NCBI GenBank assembly: GCA_037440925.1
Contig: JBBITF010000014.1
Coordinates: 1-64,000 of the forward strand
Direction of reading: 5' to 3'
Source of the DNA: JAABUE01 sp037440925
GTDB taxonomy: Bacteria > Chloroflexota > Anaerolineae > Anaerolineales > Villigracilaceae
DNA length: 64,000 nucleotides
The translations under genes were made by a program, and so were the position numbers. The notes beneath the pieces were generated by a model. The model saw only the letters and a list, made by a program, of their open reading frames with translations. It did no database searches and was not told the origin of the DNA. Position 1 is the stretch's first letter. Each line of letters opens with the position of its first letter. Positions 31,940-41,007 of this stretch are shown here, piece after piece.

Positions 31940-33132
31940 CAATCGCTGGTCATGATGAACAGCGGATTCATCTCGAAACTTTCGTATTGCGGGCGCAAGC
32001 GGTCTGTATTGTAGAAGCGCGCCACGTTCACGTTTTTCTTGCTGCTGGTAATGATGTCAATGGGCAGGTTGTCGTAGCGCCCATTCTTGAGCGCCACCAG
32101 GCGGCCATGCGTGCGCTTGAGAATGAGATCGAGCGCCAGGTTGCCGTAGGCCATTGGCACAATAGCGTCTATGGCGTCTGGGTCGCCGCAGCGCACCAAA
32201 TAGCCTAATTTCTGGTTGAGAATGTTAATGGACTTACCACGGTTGAATTTGGGCGTCAGTTCCTTCAGACGCGCCGCTACCAGGTCGCCGATGCCGCCTA
32301 GTTTGGCATGGCCGTAGGCGTCGGTGGTGCGGTCTTCAAAGACCATTTCGCCGCCTTCGAACATGGCTCCTTCTGAGACCAAAACCATAGCATATTTGCT
32401 GGGATTCCGATTGCGGTCGTCTACCAGCAATTCGGCCAGGCGTTCGATGTTGAATTTCCATTCAGGGATGACACAGCGGTTGGCCGCGCCGGCCATGGTG
32501 GGCAGCATAGATGTAAAGCCGGCATAGCGGCCAAACACTTCCAATACCATCAAACGTTCATGCGAACCGGCTACCGTCCGCAGGCTGTTGGCTAGTTCAA
32601 TGGTGCGCGTGACACAAGTGCTAAAGCCAATGCAATAATCGGTGCCAGGCACGTCGTTGTCCATGGTCTTGGGAATGGCAATTACCTTGACGCCTTCTTT
32701 GAACATGCGCACGGCATAACTGAGCGTGTCATCGCCGCCAATAGGGATGAGGTAATCAATTCCCAGGAATTCCAGGTTCTTCAAAACTTCTGGAGTCAAA
32801 TCGTTGATTTCTTCGTTGTATTGGTCTTTCAGATGCTCCGGCACATCGTCCCTTTTAACTTTAGAGGGATTGGTGCGAGAAGTGTGCAGAAAAGTCCCCC
32901 CCGTGCGCCCGGCCTTGTTGACCACCTCCTCGGTCAACACTTGAAAACAATTGCTGTTATCGGCTTTTTTATCGCGGACGATTTCAACGGCCCCTGCCCA
33001 CCCACGCCGAATGCCAATCACTTTGTGGCCTTCGCGCAAGGCACGGATGGTGACAGCGCGGATGGCAGGGTTCAAGCCCGGCACATCGCCGCCGCCGGTC
33101 AAGATGCCGACTACGATACTTTTGTTCGTCAT
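31939..33132 (-). CDS. pfkA: 6-phosphofructokinase, PPi-type active site
   Basis: A 397-residue phosphofructokinase. GILTGGGDVPGLNPAIR starts the phosphate-donor site, PIGGDDTLSYA contains the donor-specificity position, and IPKTMDNDVPGTDYCIGFSTC includes the catalytic TxDND sequence. Asp in GGDD and Lys in PKT are the residues of pyrophosphate-dependent enzymes; ATP-PFKs have Gly at both. The prediction is reversible phosphorylation of fructose 6-phosphate with PPi. GGAG precedes the ATG. Coupled to the sulfotransferase gene downstream. Confidence 0.92.
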   Translation of the reverse strand: MTNKSIVVGILTGGGDVPGLNPAIRAVTIRALREGHKVIGIRRGWAGAVEIVRDKKADNSNCFQVLTEEVVNKAGRTGGTFLHTSRTNPSKVKRDDVPEHLKDQYNEEINDLTPEVLKNLEFLGIDYLIPIGGDDTLSYAVRMFKEGVKVIAIPKTMDNDVPGTDYCIGFSTCVTRTIELANSLRTVAGSHERLMVLEVFGRYAGFTSMLPTMAGAANRCVIPEWKFNIERLAELLVDDRNRNPSKYAMVLVSEGAMFEGGEMVFEDRTTDAYGHAKLGGIGDLVAARLKELTPKFNRGKSINILNQKLGYLVRCGDPDAIDAIVPMAYGNLALDLILKRTHGRLVALKNGRYDNLPIDIITSSKKNVNVARFYNTDRLRPQYESFEMNPLFIMTSD

Positions 33133-33305
33133 AGTTCTACTCCAAAGTATGGTTCAGGCTATTTTACTCCCATTTCGAGAGGTCTGGCGGGCTGCCAAAA
33201 CGCCAAATACAGGCCCTAACTCGGACGAGCAGTGCAGTCATCCATTAAAACTTTGAATAGCCCTGACACCAGCGATTTCGGCTCGGTCAAGTCAGGAGGA
33301 TGGCC

Positions 33306-34985
33306 TCAAATCCAGGCTGGTTCCTCGTAGACGCCGAACACCTCCTTCATGACGCCAATGATTTCGCCCAGGGTGGCATAGGCGCGGACGGCGTCCAGGA
33401 TGAAAGGCATGGTATTTTCTGTTCCCTGACAGGCAATTCGCAGGCGGTCGAGCGTTTGTCCAACCCGACCGGCGTCACGCTGCTTGCGGGTCTCTTCCAG
33501 GCGCGAGACCTGTCTTTCGTAACCCTGCGGGTCCATTTCGAGCAGCGGAATAGTCAGAGGTTTTTGGTCAACATAGGCGTTCACGCCAATAATCTTGCGC
33601 TCGCCGGCATCAATTTCGCGCTGGTAACGATAGGCTGCATCGGCAATTTCGCTTTGGAAGAAGCCTTTTTCGATGGCCGGCAAGACGCCGCCCAGATCCT
33701 GGATGCGCTGGAAATACTCGTAGGCTTGTCTTTCGAGGCGGTTGGTTTGGGCTTCGACAAAGAAACTGCCCCCTAGCGGGTCAATGGTATTGGCTACGCC
33801 CGATTCTTCAGCAAGAATCTGCTGGGTGCGCAGCGCAATGGTGACGGCCTGTTCCGAAGGCAGGGCCAAAGCCTCATCCAGAGAGTTGGTGTGCAGGCTT
33901 TGCGTGCCGCCCAACACCGCCGCCAGCGCCTGGATGGCTACGCGGACAACGTTGATTTCCGGCTGTTGCGCGGTGAGTGAGCAGCCGGCCGTTTGCGTAT
34001 GGAAACGCAGCATCCACGAGCGCGGATTTTTGGCGCCGAAAGTCTCGCGCATCTCGCGCGCCCAAATACGCCGCGCAGCGCGATATTTTGCAATTTCCTC
34101 AAAAAAGTCATTGTGGGCGTTGAAGAAGAACGACAGCCGCGGCGCAAACTCGTCCACCTCCATGCCGCGCGCCATGCCCCAACGCACATATTCCATGCCG
34201 TCGGAGAGCGTGAAGGCCAGTTCCTGTGCAGCCGTAGAACCGGCCTCGCGGATATGATAGCCGCTAATCGAGATGGTGTTCCACTGTGGGACGGTTTTGG
34301 AGCCGAACTCCATCGTGTCCACGACCAACCGCATGGAGGGGTCGGGCGGGAAGATGAATTCTTTTTGGGCAATAAATTCTTTCAAAATGTCGTTCTGGAT
34401 GGTGCCACGCAACTGTTCAGGGCGCACACCCTGTTTCTCGGCGGCGGCAATGTACATGGCCCAAATGACTGCGGCAGGCGAATTGATGGTCATGCTGGTA
34501 GACACTTTGTCGAGCGGGATGCCGTCCAGCAGAATTTCCATATCCCGCAAAGAAGAAACCGCCACGCCGCATTTGCCAAACTCGCCCAACGCTTCGGGTT
34601 GATCGGTATCGTAGCCCATCAGGGTAGGCAAATCGAAGGCAATGGACAAGCCGGTCTGCCCTTGTTCGAGCAGATATTTGAAGCGCGCGTTGGTTTCTTC
34701 AGCCGTCCCAAAGCCGGCAAACATGCGCATTGTCCACAATTTGCCGCGATACAGGGTGGGATGGACACCGCGCGTGAAGGGATACTCCCCCGGCAGGCCA
34801 AGAGAACGCTCATAGTCGGCCTCGCCAACATCCAGCGGGGTATAGAGGCGGTTGACGGGCTCCGAGGAGGTCGTCATGAAGGAGTCCCGCCGCTCGGGCA
34901 AAGAGTTCAGGGCCTTTTGTAAACTGGTCTGTTCCCATTGTTCTAATGCGTCGCTCAACGCTGCAAGTTTTTTCTCGTCATACAT
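33306..34985 (-). CDS. Methylmalonyl-CoA mutase large subunit (catalytic domain only)
   Basis: A 559-residue acyl-CoA mutase alpha-type chain. Substrate-barrel motifs include YPFTRGVHPTLYRGKLWTMR, AGFGTAEETNARFKYLLEQG, RFHTQTAGCSLTAQQPEINV, LGGTQSLHTNSLDEALALP and IDPLGGSFFVE. The cobalamin-binding domain (DxHxxG) is absent, so a separate small subunit is required; none is in the window. It interconverts methylmalonyl-CoA and succinyl-CoA or a related pair. AAGGAG lies before the ATG. The presence of a B12 enzyme beside a decayed cbiL at the window start is worth noting. Confidence 0.93.
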   Translation of the reverse strand: MYDEKKLAALSDALEQWEQTSLQKALNSLPERRDSFMTTSSEPVNRLYTPLDVGEADYERSLGLPGEYPFTRGVHPTLYRGKLWTMRMFAGFGTAEETNARFKYLLEQGQTGLSIAFDLPTLMGYDTDQPEALGEFGKCGVAVSSLRDMEILLDGIPLDKVSTSMTINSPAAVIWAMYIAAAEKQGVRPEQLRGTIQNDILKEFIAQKEFIFPPDPSMRLVVDTMEFGSKTVPQWNTISISGYHIREAGSTAAQELAFTLSDGMEYVRWGMARGMEVDEFAPRLSFFFNAHNDFFEEIAKYRAARRIWAREMRETFGAKNPRSWMLRFHTQTAGCSLTAQQPEINVVRVAIQALAAVLGGTQSLHTNSLDEALALPSEQAVTIALRTQQILAEESGVANTIDPLGGSFFVEAQTNRLERQAYEYFQRIQDLGGVLPAIEKGFFQSEIADAAYRYQREIDAGERKIIGVNAYVDQKPLTIPLLEMDPQGYERQVSRLEETRKQRDAGRVGQTLDRLRIACQGTENTMPFILDAVRAYATLGEIIGVMKEVFGVYEEPAWI

Positions 34986-35090
34986 GGTTCACTCCTTAGG
35001 CGAAGGTGCTTGCATTATACCCAGCCTGCAATCAGAAGTCGAATCTGGTATACTGGCCATAAATCATAAATCCACGTATATAGGTATTCC

Positions 35091-35618
35091 ATGCCCCGTT
35101 TTGAACTTGATGTAGACCCTGTAAATCATATCACTGCCGATGCTATCGGTAAACCCGGTCAACGTGTATTCTACCTTCAGGCCTGGCAAGAGCAACGCAC
35201 GATTACCGTATTGATCGAAAAGATCCAATTGCAATCGCTGGCGGTGGGGATAGAACAATTCCTAGCCGAAATTCATCGCCAAATTCCCACCTTGCAAGAC
35301 GCCCCCGGCAATTACATCGAAGAGCAAATGCACATCCATCCGCCGCTTGAGCCGCTCTTTCGCGTGGGCGAAATAGGCCTGGGCTACGAAAAGGAACGAG
35401 ACCTCATTGTCTTGCAAGTGCGCGAGTTGCTGGCCGAAGACCAAGACCCCGATTCTGCCGCTGTTATTCGCTTTTGGTGCAGCCGCGAACAAATCCGCAA
35501 ACTGGCGCGCTGGGGCGCAGAGGTGATCTTGCGCGGGCGGCCGCTTTGCCCACAATGCGGCGCCCCCATGGAGCCGGAAGGGCACTTTTGCCCCAAGAAA
35601 AACGGCCATAAGCGCTAA
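35091..35618 (+). CDS. DUF3090 protein
   Basis: A 175-residue soluble protein. GKPGQRVFYLQAWQEQ, TVLIEKIQLQSLAVGIEQFL and FWCSREQIRKLARWGAEVILRGRP match DUF3090. The C-terminal CPQCGAPMEPEGHFCPKKNGH is a small zinc ribbon-like motif. The family is best known from Actinobacteria, where it accompanies SCO1664-type proteins, a histidine-phosphatase-like protein and mshC. Here only the first partner follows, 57 bases downstream. Biochemical function unknown. Confidence 0.9.
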   Translation: MPRFELDVDPVNHITADAIGKPGQRVFYLQAWQEQRTITVLIEKIQLQSLAVGIEQFLAEIHRQIPTLQDAPGNYIEEQMHIHPPLEPLFRVGEIGLGYEKERDLIVLQVRELLAEDQDPDSAAVIRFWCSREQIRKLARWGAEVILRGRPLCPQCGAPMEPEGHFCPKKNGHKR

Positions 35619-35675
35619 GCAGGCGAATGATTTTGCAAAAAGTCATTTGACCGATTCCCCTTCTCCGCCGAAGCC

Positions 35676-36404
35676 ATGTCAACCGTCCAAACTGACCTGC
35701 GCATCATTCTGCAACAGGGAACGCTCGATCTGGAAGGGCAGTTTGTGTTGGGGAGCAACTACACTTTCCTGGTCAAAGTCCATTACCACGAGCAGGAATA
35801 TCAGGCCGTTTACAAACCCTTGCAAGGCGAACAACCGCTGTGGGATTTTCCCGAAAACACGCTGGCTCTGCGCGAAGTGGCCGCTTACCTGGTGAGCGAG
35901 GCGCTGGGCTGGCGTTTTGTGCCTTGCACCGTCTTGCGCGAGGACGGCCCTTTCGGCTCCGGCTCCGTCCAGCAGTATATCGAATATGATCCCAACTATC
36001 ATTACTTCCGCTTTACAGACGAAGACCGAGGGCGCCTGAAAGCGGTCATGCTCTTCGACTTACTGTGCAACAACGCCGACCGCAAGGGCAGTCACATCCT
36101 CATCGAAAAGGGGACGCGCAAACTCTGGCTCATTGATCACGGCCTGTGCTTCCATGAAGAAGATAAATTGCGCACGGTCATCTGGGACTTTGCCGGACAA
36201 GACATCCCCCGCGACTTGCTTGACGATGTGGAACGCTTCCACGCGCATCTTTCCTCGGACCCCGACCTGCGTGCCGAACTCGAGCGTTATCTCAGCCCGC
36301 AGGAACTTACCGCTCTCGCTGCCCGAGCAGTCTACTTGATAAATAGCGGGATCTTTCCCCTCCCGCCCCGTGACCGCCGCGCCTTTCCTTATCCCCCGCT
36401 GTAA
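35676..36404 (+). CDS. SCO1664-family (PI3/4-kinase-like) protein
   Basis: A 242-residue protein of the SCO1664 group, distantly kinase-like. YQAVYKPLQGEQPLWDFPE has the Lys expected to contact phosphate. The middle has AVMLFDLLCNNADRKGSHIL (catalytic-loop-like NxxDRK), and LIDHGLCFHEED supplies the DHG metal site. These recall phosphatidylinositol kinase-type active sites. The DUF3090 neighbour upstream is conserved in Actinobacteria. Substrate unknown. Confidence 0.88.
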   Translation: MSTVQTDLRIILQQGTLDLEGQFVLGSNYTFLVKVHYHEQEYQAVYKPLQGEQPLWDFPENTLALREVAAYLVSEALGWRFVPCTVLREDGPFGSGSVQQYIEYDPNYHYFRFTDEDRGRLKAVMLFDLLCNNADRKGSHILIEKGTRKLWLIDHGLCFHEEDKLRTVIWDFAGQDIPRDLLDDVERFHAHLSSDPDLRAELERYLSPQELTALAARAVYLINSGIFPLPPRDRRAFPYPPL

Positions 36405-36494
36405 AACACAGGAGGGCATTATTCCATTGTGGCTCTTCTGGGAACCGCCGTGAGGCTCGGTTGAATGGACAAATTCAACCGTCAGCAGGCAACA

Positions 36495-36585
36495 CAAGCC
36501 GCCATTTCGCCTGTATTTTGGGGATTGGGCAATCCCCGTTCTGGGCGCTTTTCCTCGTCAGCGCAATCACGGCAGTTCCCAATAA
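36495..36585 (+). repeat. Repeat D, copy 2, upstream of mscS
   Basis: About 91 bases matching 22685-22776: CGCCTGTATTTTGGGGATTG, CTTTTCCTCGTCAGCGCAAT and CACGGCAGTTCCC. The centre is a better hairpin here (GGGGATTGGGCAATCCCC). It ends 22 bases before the mscS start codon. The conserved location before two membrane-transport genes is the point of interest. Confidence 0.6.
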
Positions 36586-36606
36586 ACCAAAAATCGAGGG
36601 AATGCC

Positions 36607-37416
36607 ATGCAACAATATTTTGATCGTTTCATCGAGATGGTGATTCTGTCCATCCCCAATTTGCTCACCGCGCTGTTGATTTTCCTGGTCAGTTTGTACC
36701 TGGCGGGGGTAGTCAGCAAATTATTGCGCCGCGTTCTGGAGGGGAGAGAAGCCTCGCCGGGCCTTGCTCATTTGTTGGCGCAAATGACTCGTTGGGCAAT
36801 CATCGCGCTGGGCGTGATAACGGCCTTACAACGTTTTTTCGATGTAACCGCTTTTCTGGCAGGTCTTGGGATTTTGGGGTTTACGGTGGGCTTTGCCTTG
36901 CAAAATATCATGCAGAATTTTGTGGCTGGCGTGATTTTGCTATTTCAACAGCCGTTCAAGGTGGGAGAAGTGGTCAATGTGGCCGGATTCGACGGCACCA
37001 TCCTGCTGATTGACCTGCGCACGACCGAATTGAAGACCCTGGATGGACGCATCGTGATCCTGCCCAATAACGATATTCTGGCGGGGGCTATCATAAACTA
37101 TACCCGCGCAAAACGTCTCCGCGTCGAGTTGCCTGTAGGCATATCTTATGGGGCCGATCCAACGGAGACACGAAAGGTAATCCTGGAGGCGCTTCGAGAT
37201 GTGCCGGGTTTTGTCAGCGAGCCTAAACCGATGGTTGTCTTCCACACTTTCCCCGCTTCTTCCATAGACATGACCGCTTATTTCTGGATTGATACGACCG
37301 AAACCAGCCCCCTTCTTGCAAAGGACGCCGCTTTTGGATTGGTTAAGGCAGCCCTGGAGAAAAACGGCATCGAGATTCCGTTTCCAATTACGACGGTCTA
37401 TTTGGAAAAAGCGTAG
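36607..37416 (+). CDS. mscS: MscS-type mechanosensitive channel
   Basis: A 269-residue small-conductance mechanosensitive channel. Three N-terminal membrane helices are followed by the pore helix and gate region FLAGLGILGFTVGFALQNIM (TM3 with Gly/Ala packing). The beta domain has FKVGEVVNVAGFDGTILLIDLRTTELKTLDGR and ILPNNDILAGAIINYT, both typical. It should open on membrane tension to release solutes. Repeat D is directly upstream, and a long hairpin follows the stop. Confidence 0.95.
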   Translation: MQQYFDRFIEMVILSIPNLLTALLIFLVSLYLAGVVSKLLRRVLEGREASPGLAHLLAQMTRWAIIALGVITALQRFFDVTAFLAGLGILGFTVGFALQNIMQNFVAGVILLFQQPFKVGEVVNVAGFDGTILLIDLRTTELKTLDGRIVILPNNDILAGAIINYTRAKRLRVELPVGISYGADPTETRKVILEALRDVPGFVSEPKPMVVFHTFPASSIDMTAYFWIDTTETSPLLAKDAAFGLVKAALEKNGIEIPFPITTVYLEKA

Positions 37417-37436
37417 CATCGTATAACTGCACTTTA

Positions 37437-37482
37437 CCCTCACCCTAACCCTCTCCGACCGGAAGAGAGGTTGGGGTGAGGG
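37437..37482. terminator. Long hairpin between mscS and the FW-domain gene
   Basis: CCCTCACCCTAACCCTCTCC and its near complement ending GGTTGGGGTGAGGG form a stem of about 20 pairs. It lies between two convergent genes and could stop both transcripts, although no long T-tract is present. Its composition matches a very common bacterial intergenic hairpin repeat. Confidence 0.6.
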
Positions 37483-37521
37483 CTGGGCAGGCAATGACCC
37501 CAAGCAGGGAGAGTTCCCCGG

Positions 37522-39459
37522 TCACTGCCCAAATGCAAACGTGGACATGATGATGTCGAACACAGCCGACTCGGCAGCCTTGTCGAAGGAGGGCAGCGGA
37601 GTGGCAGCGCCGCTTTGGTCGGAGGAATGCAAGGTGAAGGTCAGGCTGATACAAGCATTCTCCTTGGTGACAGAATACGCCACAAAGTCATAGATGTTGC
37701 CGCTTGACGTCGTGACGCCCGCTTCCTTGAGGAAGGCGATGTTGTTGATGGTCACGGTTTGAGAGGCGGTCGCGCCGCTGGTGGGCGTTTTACAGGGATT
37801 GGCGTTCTCCACCACGCTGACATCCAGGAATTTTTCGAGCAAATTGGTGCCAGCAGTAAAAGGCAAGAAGATGCGGCCGGCGCTATCGGTTTGGGCAGTG
37901 ACGATGGAGCCGGGCGGGAATTTGAACAGGAACTTGTATTTGTTGTTCTGATAGGTATTCCAGTTGGCGGTGGAAGTTTGAGTGGCCGTAGCGGTCGGCG
38001 TGGACGTTGGCGGTGTGGTGGTGGCTGTGGGCGTGAGGGTAGCAGCCGCCGTCCCCGAGACCTTGATTTCCACCCACCAGGGCTTGTTGGCCTGCGAGCC
38101 AATGCCAAACAACGCGCCGCTGGCATTCTTGAACATCCAGTTGCCGCGATAGGTGCCGGCGGTGTTGGGCGCCGTCAGGTTGACGGTAATGTCTACCGTC
38201 TGTCCTGGAGCGACCGATTGCGGGAAGGCCAGCGCGTCCGGTCCGCCCATCTTTTCGCCGCTGTAGAAGACCAATTGATAAGCAGTCGTCCACGTGCAAC
38301 TGCCGACGTTCTTCAAGCGCCAGGTCTTCGCAAAGGCTGTGCCGGGCGCAAAGGTGGTGCCATCTGGCACGGTGACATCGGAAATGAATTGCACCTTGTC
38401 ACAAGAAGAAGGCGGGACAGTTGGCGTCCTGGTCGGCGTGGCGCTGGTAGGAGTGGGGGTGGGCGGCGTGCCGGTGACGGTCGGCGTAGAAGTGACAATC
38501 ACGCCTCCCGCGCGCGAGATGACCGGGTTGCCCCACAGGGCGCGGTCGCCAGTGGCCGAACCGTAGGCCGAGGTAAACAGGGTGAACTTGACATCTTGTC
38601 CAGCCAGCAAATCCAGGTTCAGGTTGACGTTGTAGGTCCAGCCTTCATACTTCTCGCGGAAGGTCCAAAAAGTCTTGACCGCACCCGATCCAATCTGATA
38701 GTTCAGGCGATACTCCACGTAACAGGTGGTCGAGCCGTATTCGCAGCCAATAGTGGCCTGAAAACGGTCGCCTTTTTCGACGCGAAAAGCGGGATAGGTG
38801 CCTTGAATGTAGCCGTTGTAGACGTTCTGTGGCGCTACCAGCAAGCCAGGGTTGCCCAACTCCACGCCGCTTTCGAATTTGGGCTTATCCTTCTTCAAGG
38901 CGAAACCGCTGGCGTTCCCGTCCGTGCCGGGGAAACCCAACGTCCCGGCGGCGCTGGACCAGGTTGCAGAGCCCGCGTTGGCTGTGAAGTCATAGCCGAC
39001 GCCCGCCGACGAACTGACGTAGATCTCGGCCCAGAAGGCCTTGTTGGCAGTCGAGCCGATGCCAAAAATGACGCCGCTGGCGTTGCGCAGTTTCCAGTAA
39101 CTGAAGTAATGGCCGGCGCTGCTGGGCGCGGTCATGTCCACGCTCAGGTCTACGGTCTGGCCCGGCGCGACGCTGGACGGGAAGTTGACCGCCGAGGGCG
39201 CGCCCATCTTCTCGCCGCTGTCGAAGACCAGGGCGTAGGAAGTCGTCCAGGTACAAGAGCCGATGTTCTTCAAACGCCAGGTCTTACGGAAGGCCGTACC
39301 CGGCGCGTACGACGTCCCATCTGGCACAGTCACATCGGCAATGAATTGCGCCCAGTCGCAGGTCGCGGCATAGACCGGAGACACTTGCTGAGCGGGGAGA
39401 ATAGACAGCGCCAACATCAAAAGCATAAAAGCGGCTGTCTTTTTATAGAAGGAGCTCAT
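37522..39459 (-). CDS. Secreted protein with two NBR1-type FW (Ig-like) domains
   Basis: A 645-residue exported protein with a signal peptide (AAFMLLMLALSILPAQQVSPVYA). FW domain 1 follows at once (FIADVTVPDGTSYAPGTAFRKTWRLKNIGSCTW). A beta-rich middle part is about 150 residues. A Pro/Thr linker (TPTVTGTPPTPTPTSATP) leads to FW domain 2 (FISDVTVPDGTTFAPGTAF), then a second linker and a C-terminal domain with NKYKFLFKFPPGSIV. FW domains are the Ig-like fold of human NBR1 and are frequent in Chloroflexota exported proteins, often as binding modules. AGGAGG precedes the ATG. Ligand unknown. Confidence 0.87.
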   Translation of the reverse strand: MSSFYKKTAAFMLLMLALSILPAQQVSPVYAATCDWAQFIADVTVPDGTSYAPGTAFRKTWRLKNIGSCTWTTSYALVFDSGEKMGAPSAVNFPSSVAPGQTVDLSVDMTAPSSAGHYFSYWKLRNASGVIFGIGSTANKAFWAEIYVSSSAGVGYDFTANAGSATWSSAAGTLGFPGTDGNASGFALKKDKPKFESGVELGNPGLLVAPQNVYNGYIQGTYPAFRVEKGDRFQATIGCEYGSTTCYVEYRLNYQIGSGAVKTFWTFREKYEGWTYNVNLNLDLLAGQDVKFTLFTSAYGSATGDRALWGNPVISRAGGVIVTSTPTVTGTPPTPTPTSATPTRTPTVPPSSCDKVQFISDVTVPDGTTFAPGTAFAKTWRLKNVGSCTWTTAYQLVFYSGEKMGGPDALAFPQSVAPGQTVDITVNLTAPNTAGTYRGNWMFKNASGALFGIGSQANKPWWVEIKVSGTAAATLTPTATTTPPTSTPTATATQTSTANWNTYQNNKYKFLFKFPPGSIVTAQTDSAGRIFLPFTAGTNLLEKFLDVSVVENANPCKTPTSGATASQTVTINNIAFLKEAGVTTSSGNIYDFVAYSVTKENACISLTFTLHSSDQSGAATPLPSFDKAAESAVFDIIMSTFAFGQ

Positions 39460-39535
39460 CTCTACCTCCTGGTTGGAGTCTAAACTATGACGAAGGAATG
39501 CTATCAACGGTTCCCAAAAATTCAATTACACGATA

Positions 39536-39684
39536 CATAGCGCAACTGTGCCGCCCATCCGCTGGGGCTCAAGCCCCTGCTCAGGGCATGGAAATCCGCT
39601 CAAGCGGATTCGGAGTCGGCTTGCTAAGAACGTGCTCCTGCTCGTTCATGCGGTTGGAAGGCAGGCCCCGCCTGCCAGGAAGTG
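39536..39684 (+). repeat. Intergenic repeats: C copy 2 and F copy 2
   Basis: CATAGCGCAACTGTGCCGCC at 39536 is the opening of repeat C. Further hairpins follow (GGGGCTCAAGCCCC, TCCGCTCAAGCGGA). At 39644-39684 repeat F recurs with the hairpin GGCAGGCCCCGCCTGCC. The whole gap 39460-39888 between the FW-domain gene start and the methyltransferase gene end contains no recognisable protein gene. Confidence 0.6.
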
Positions 39685-39888
39685 TTCCAGCCGACTTGCA
39701 TGGACTGAGGCGGGGGATTGATCCCCCCGCCAAAGATGGAAAAATACCGAATTATTTTTTCAAGTTTCATCAGTTTGCGCGACTGCCTTTTTGCTGGATT
39801 TAGCAAAGCAAATCGAGCATTGCTGGATACGTATAGTATAACTTTGGTTGCCAGATAGTACAATATGTAGAGGGTACTGGGTATGCGC

Positions 39889-40851
39889 TCAAAAGTTATC
39901 AGCAAGCGGCAGCGCTGCATGGCTCCATCTGGCATACACCGCCTGCGATAACAAACGGCCGGCAGAGGCCTCGCGCGTCGCCAATTCCCCGCATTCCACC
40001 TTTCCCCCCCAGTCTGACATCATAGCCTGCAGCGTCTGTCCAAGGTGGATAGCCGCAGCCTGTACTGCGTAGACCGTGAAAACAAAGAATAAAGGCTGTT
40101 GGCTAACGACCTCCCGGCAGGCTGCCAGCAACTTTGGCAAAGACTTGTACACCTCCCACACCTCGCCTTTTGGTCCGCGCCCAAACTTGGGCGGGTCGAG
40201 CAAGATACCATCATACCTGCTTCCGCGCCGCGCCTCGCGCTGGACAAACTTGAGAGCGTCCTCCACAATCCAGCGAATAGGCCTTTCAGCCAAACCCGAA
40301 AGCGCTTGATTCTCGCGCGCCCAGGCCACCGACTTTTTGGAGGCGTCCACGTGCGTCACCTGCGCCCCAGCCAAAGCGGCTGCCAGCGTGGCCAGGCCGG
40401 TATAACCGAATAGATTCAAGACCTTGACCGGGCGCTTTGCCTCGCGGACGAGAGCGGCGCACCAATCCCAGTTGGCAGCGCATTCAGGGAAAACGCCCAG
40501 ATGCCGCCCCGGCGTAGTCATCGCCCAGAAACGCACCCTCCCATCGTTGCTCTCCTTTCCATCCAAAAGACGGGGGGAATAAAGGGGGGCATACTGCATC
40601 TCCCATCTCTCTGCAACCTTCTTTTTGAAAGCCCAATGGCCGCCGCTTTCCTCGCCGCTTGGCTGAAAGACGGCATGCGCCGCTGCCCACTCTTTTTCTG
40701 GCAGGGCGCGCGGCCACATGGCTTGCACTTCGGGGCGGATAAAGACGTATGGCCCAAAACGCTCCAACTTCAATCCATCGCCGCTATCCAACAGGGCGTA
40801 GTCTTTCCAGCGGGGAGATTCCAGGAGGGAAAAAGTGGGAAAAGAAAGCAT
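39889..40851 (-). CDS. RlmI-like class I SAM-dependent methyltransferase
   Basis: A 320-residue methyltransferase. The SAM-binding motif is KVLNLFGYTGLATLAAALAGA, the acidic residue is in VTHVDASKKSVAWARENQ, and the catalytic-type motif is GILLDPPKFGRGPKGEVWEV. This arrangement is that of RlmI/RlmK-type 23S rRNA cytosine methyltransferases, but the PUA domain of RlmI is not obvious. It diverges from mraZ, sharing a 156-base regulatory region; its start codon lies next to one of the MraZ-type boxes, so MraZ could affect it too. Confidence 0.88.
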   Translation of the reverse strand: MLSFPTFSLLESPRWKDYALLDSGDGLKLERFGPYVFIRPEVQAMWPRALPEKEWAAAHAVFQPSGEESGGHWAFKKKVAERWEMQYAPLYSPRLLDGKESNDGRVRFWAMTTPGRHLGVFPECAANWDWCAALVREAKRPVKVLNLFGYTGLATLAAALAGAQVTHVDASKKSVAWARENQALSGLAERPIRWIVEDALKFVQREARRGSRYDGILLDPPKFGRGPKGEVWEVYKSLPKLLAACREVVSQQPLFFVFTVYAVQAAAIHLGQTLQAMMSDWGGKVECGELATREASAGRLLSQAVYARWSHAALPLADNF

Positions 40852-40957
40852 TGCAACTCAGTCACAAAGCGCTCAGCGCGTGGGAAAATCCAAAAGTACT
40901 ACTTGCTTTTTACCCACAAAATCAGTATAATGTGGGAAAAAGTGGTAGAAAGTGGCA
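40835..40957 (+). promoter_or_regulatory. mraZ promoter with phased MraZ boxes
   Basis: TTGCTT at 40903-40908 and TATAAT at 40926-40931 are separated by exactly 17 bases. Directly downstream GTGGGA (40932), GTGGTA (40942) and GTGGCA (40952) repeat with a 10-base period, the arrangement of MraZ operators known in other bacteria (TGGGA or AAAGTG-type boxes). Two further GTGGGA copies lie at 40835 and 40880. Binding to the three phased boxes would cover the transcription start, predicting autorepression of the dcw operon. Confidence 0.85.
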
Positions 40958-41007
40958 AGAGCGCCGGAGCCCCCGGCGTTCGCCCATTAAATGGAGTATT
41001 AGAACTA

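Noticed and set aside
33213..33223. CCCTAACTCGG motif shared with 3728 and 14317
   Set aside because: Only 11 bases are shared and the flanks differ, so a repeat family cannot be supported from three short matches.
37759..39483. 574-codon open frame antisense to the FW-domain gene
   Set aside because: It mirrors a gene with signal peptide, clear domains and ribosome site on the other strand. The antisense product is low-complexity Arg/Gly-rich with no recognisable domain.
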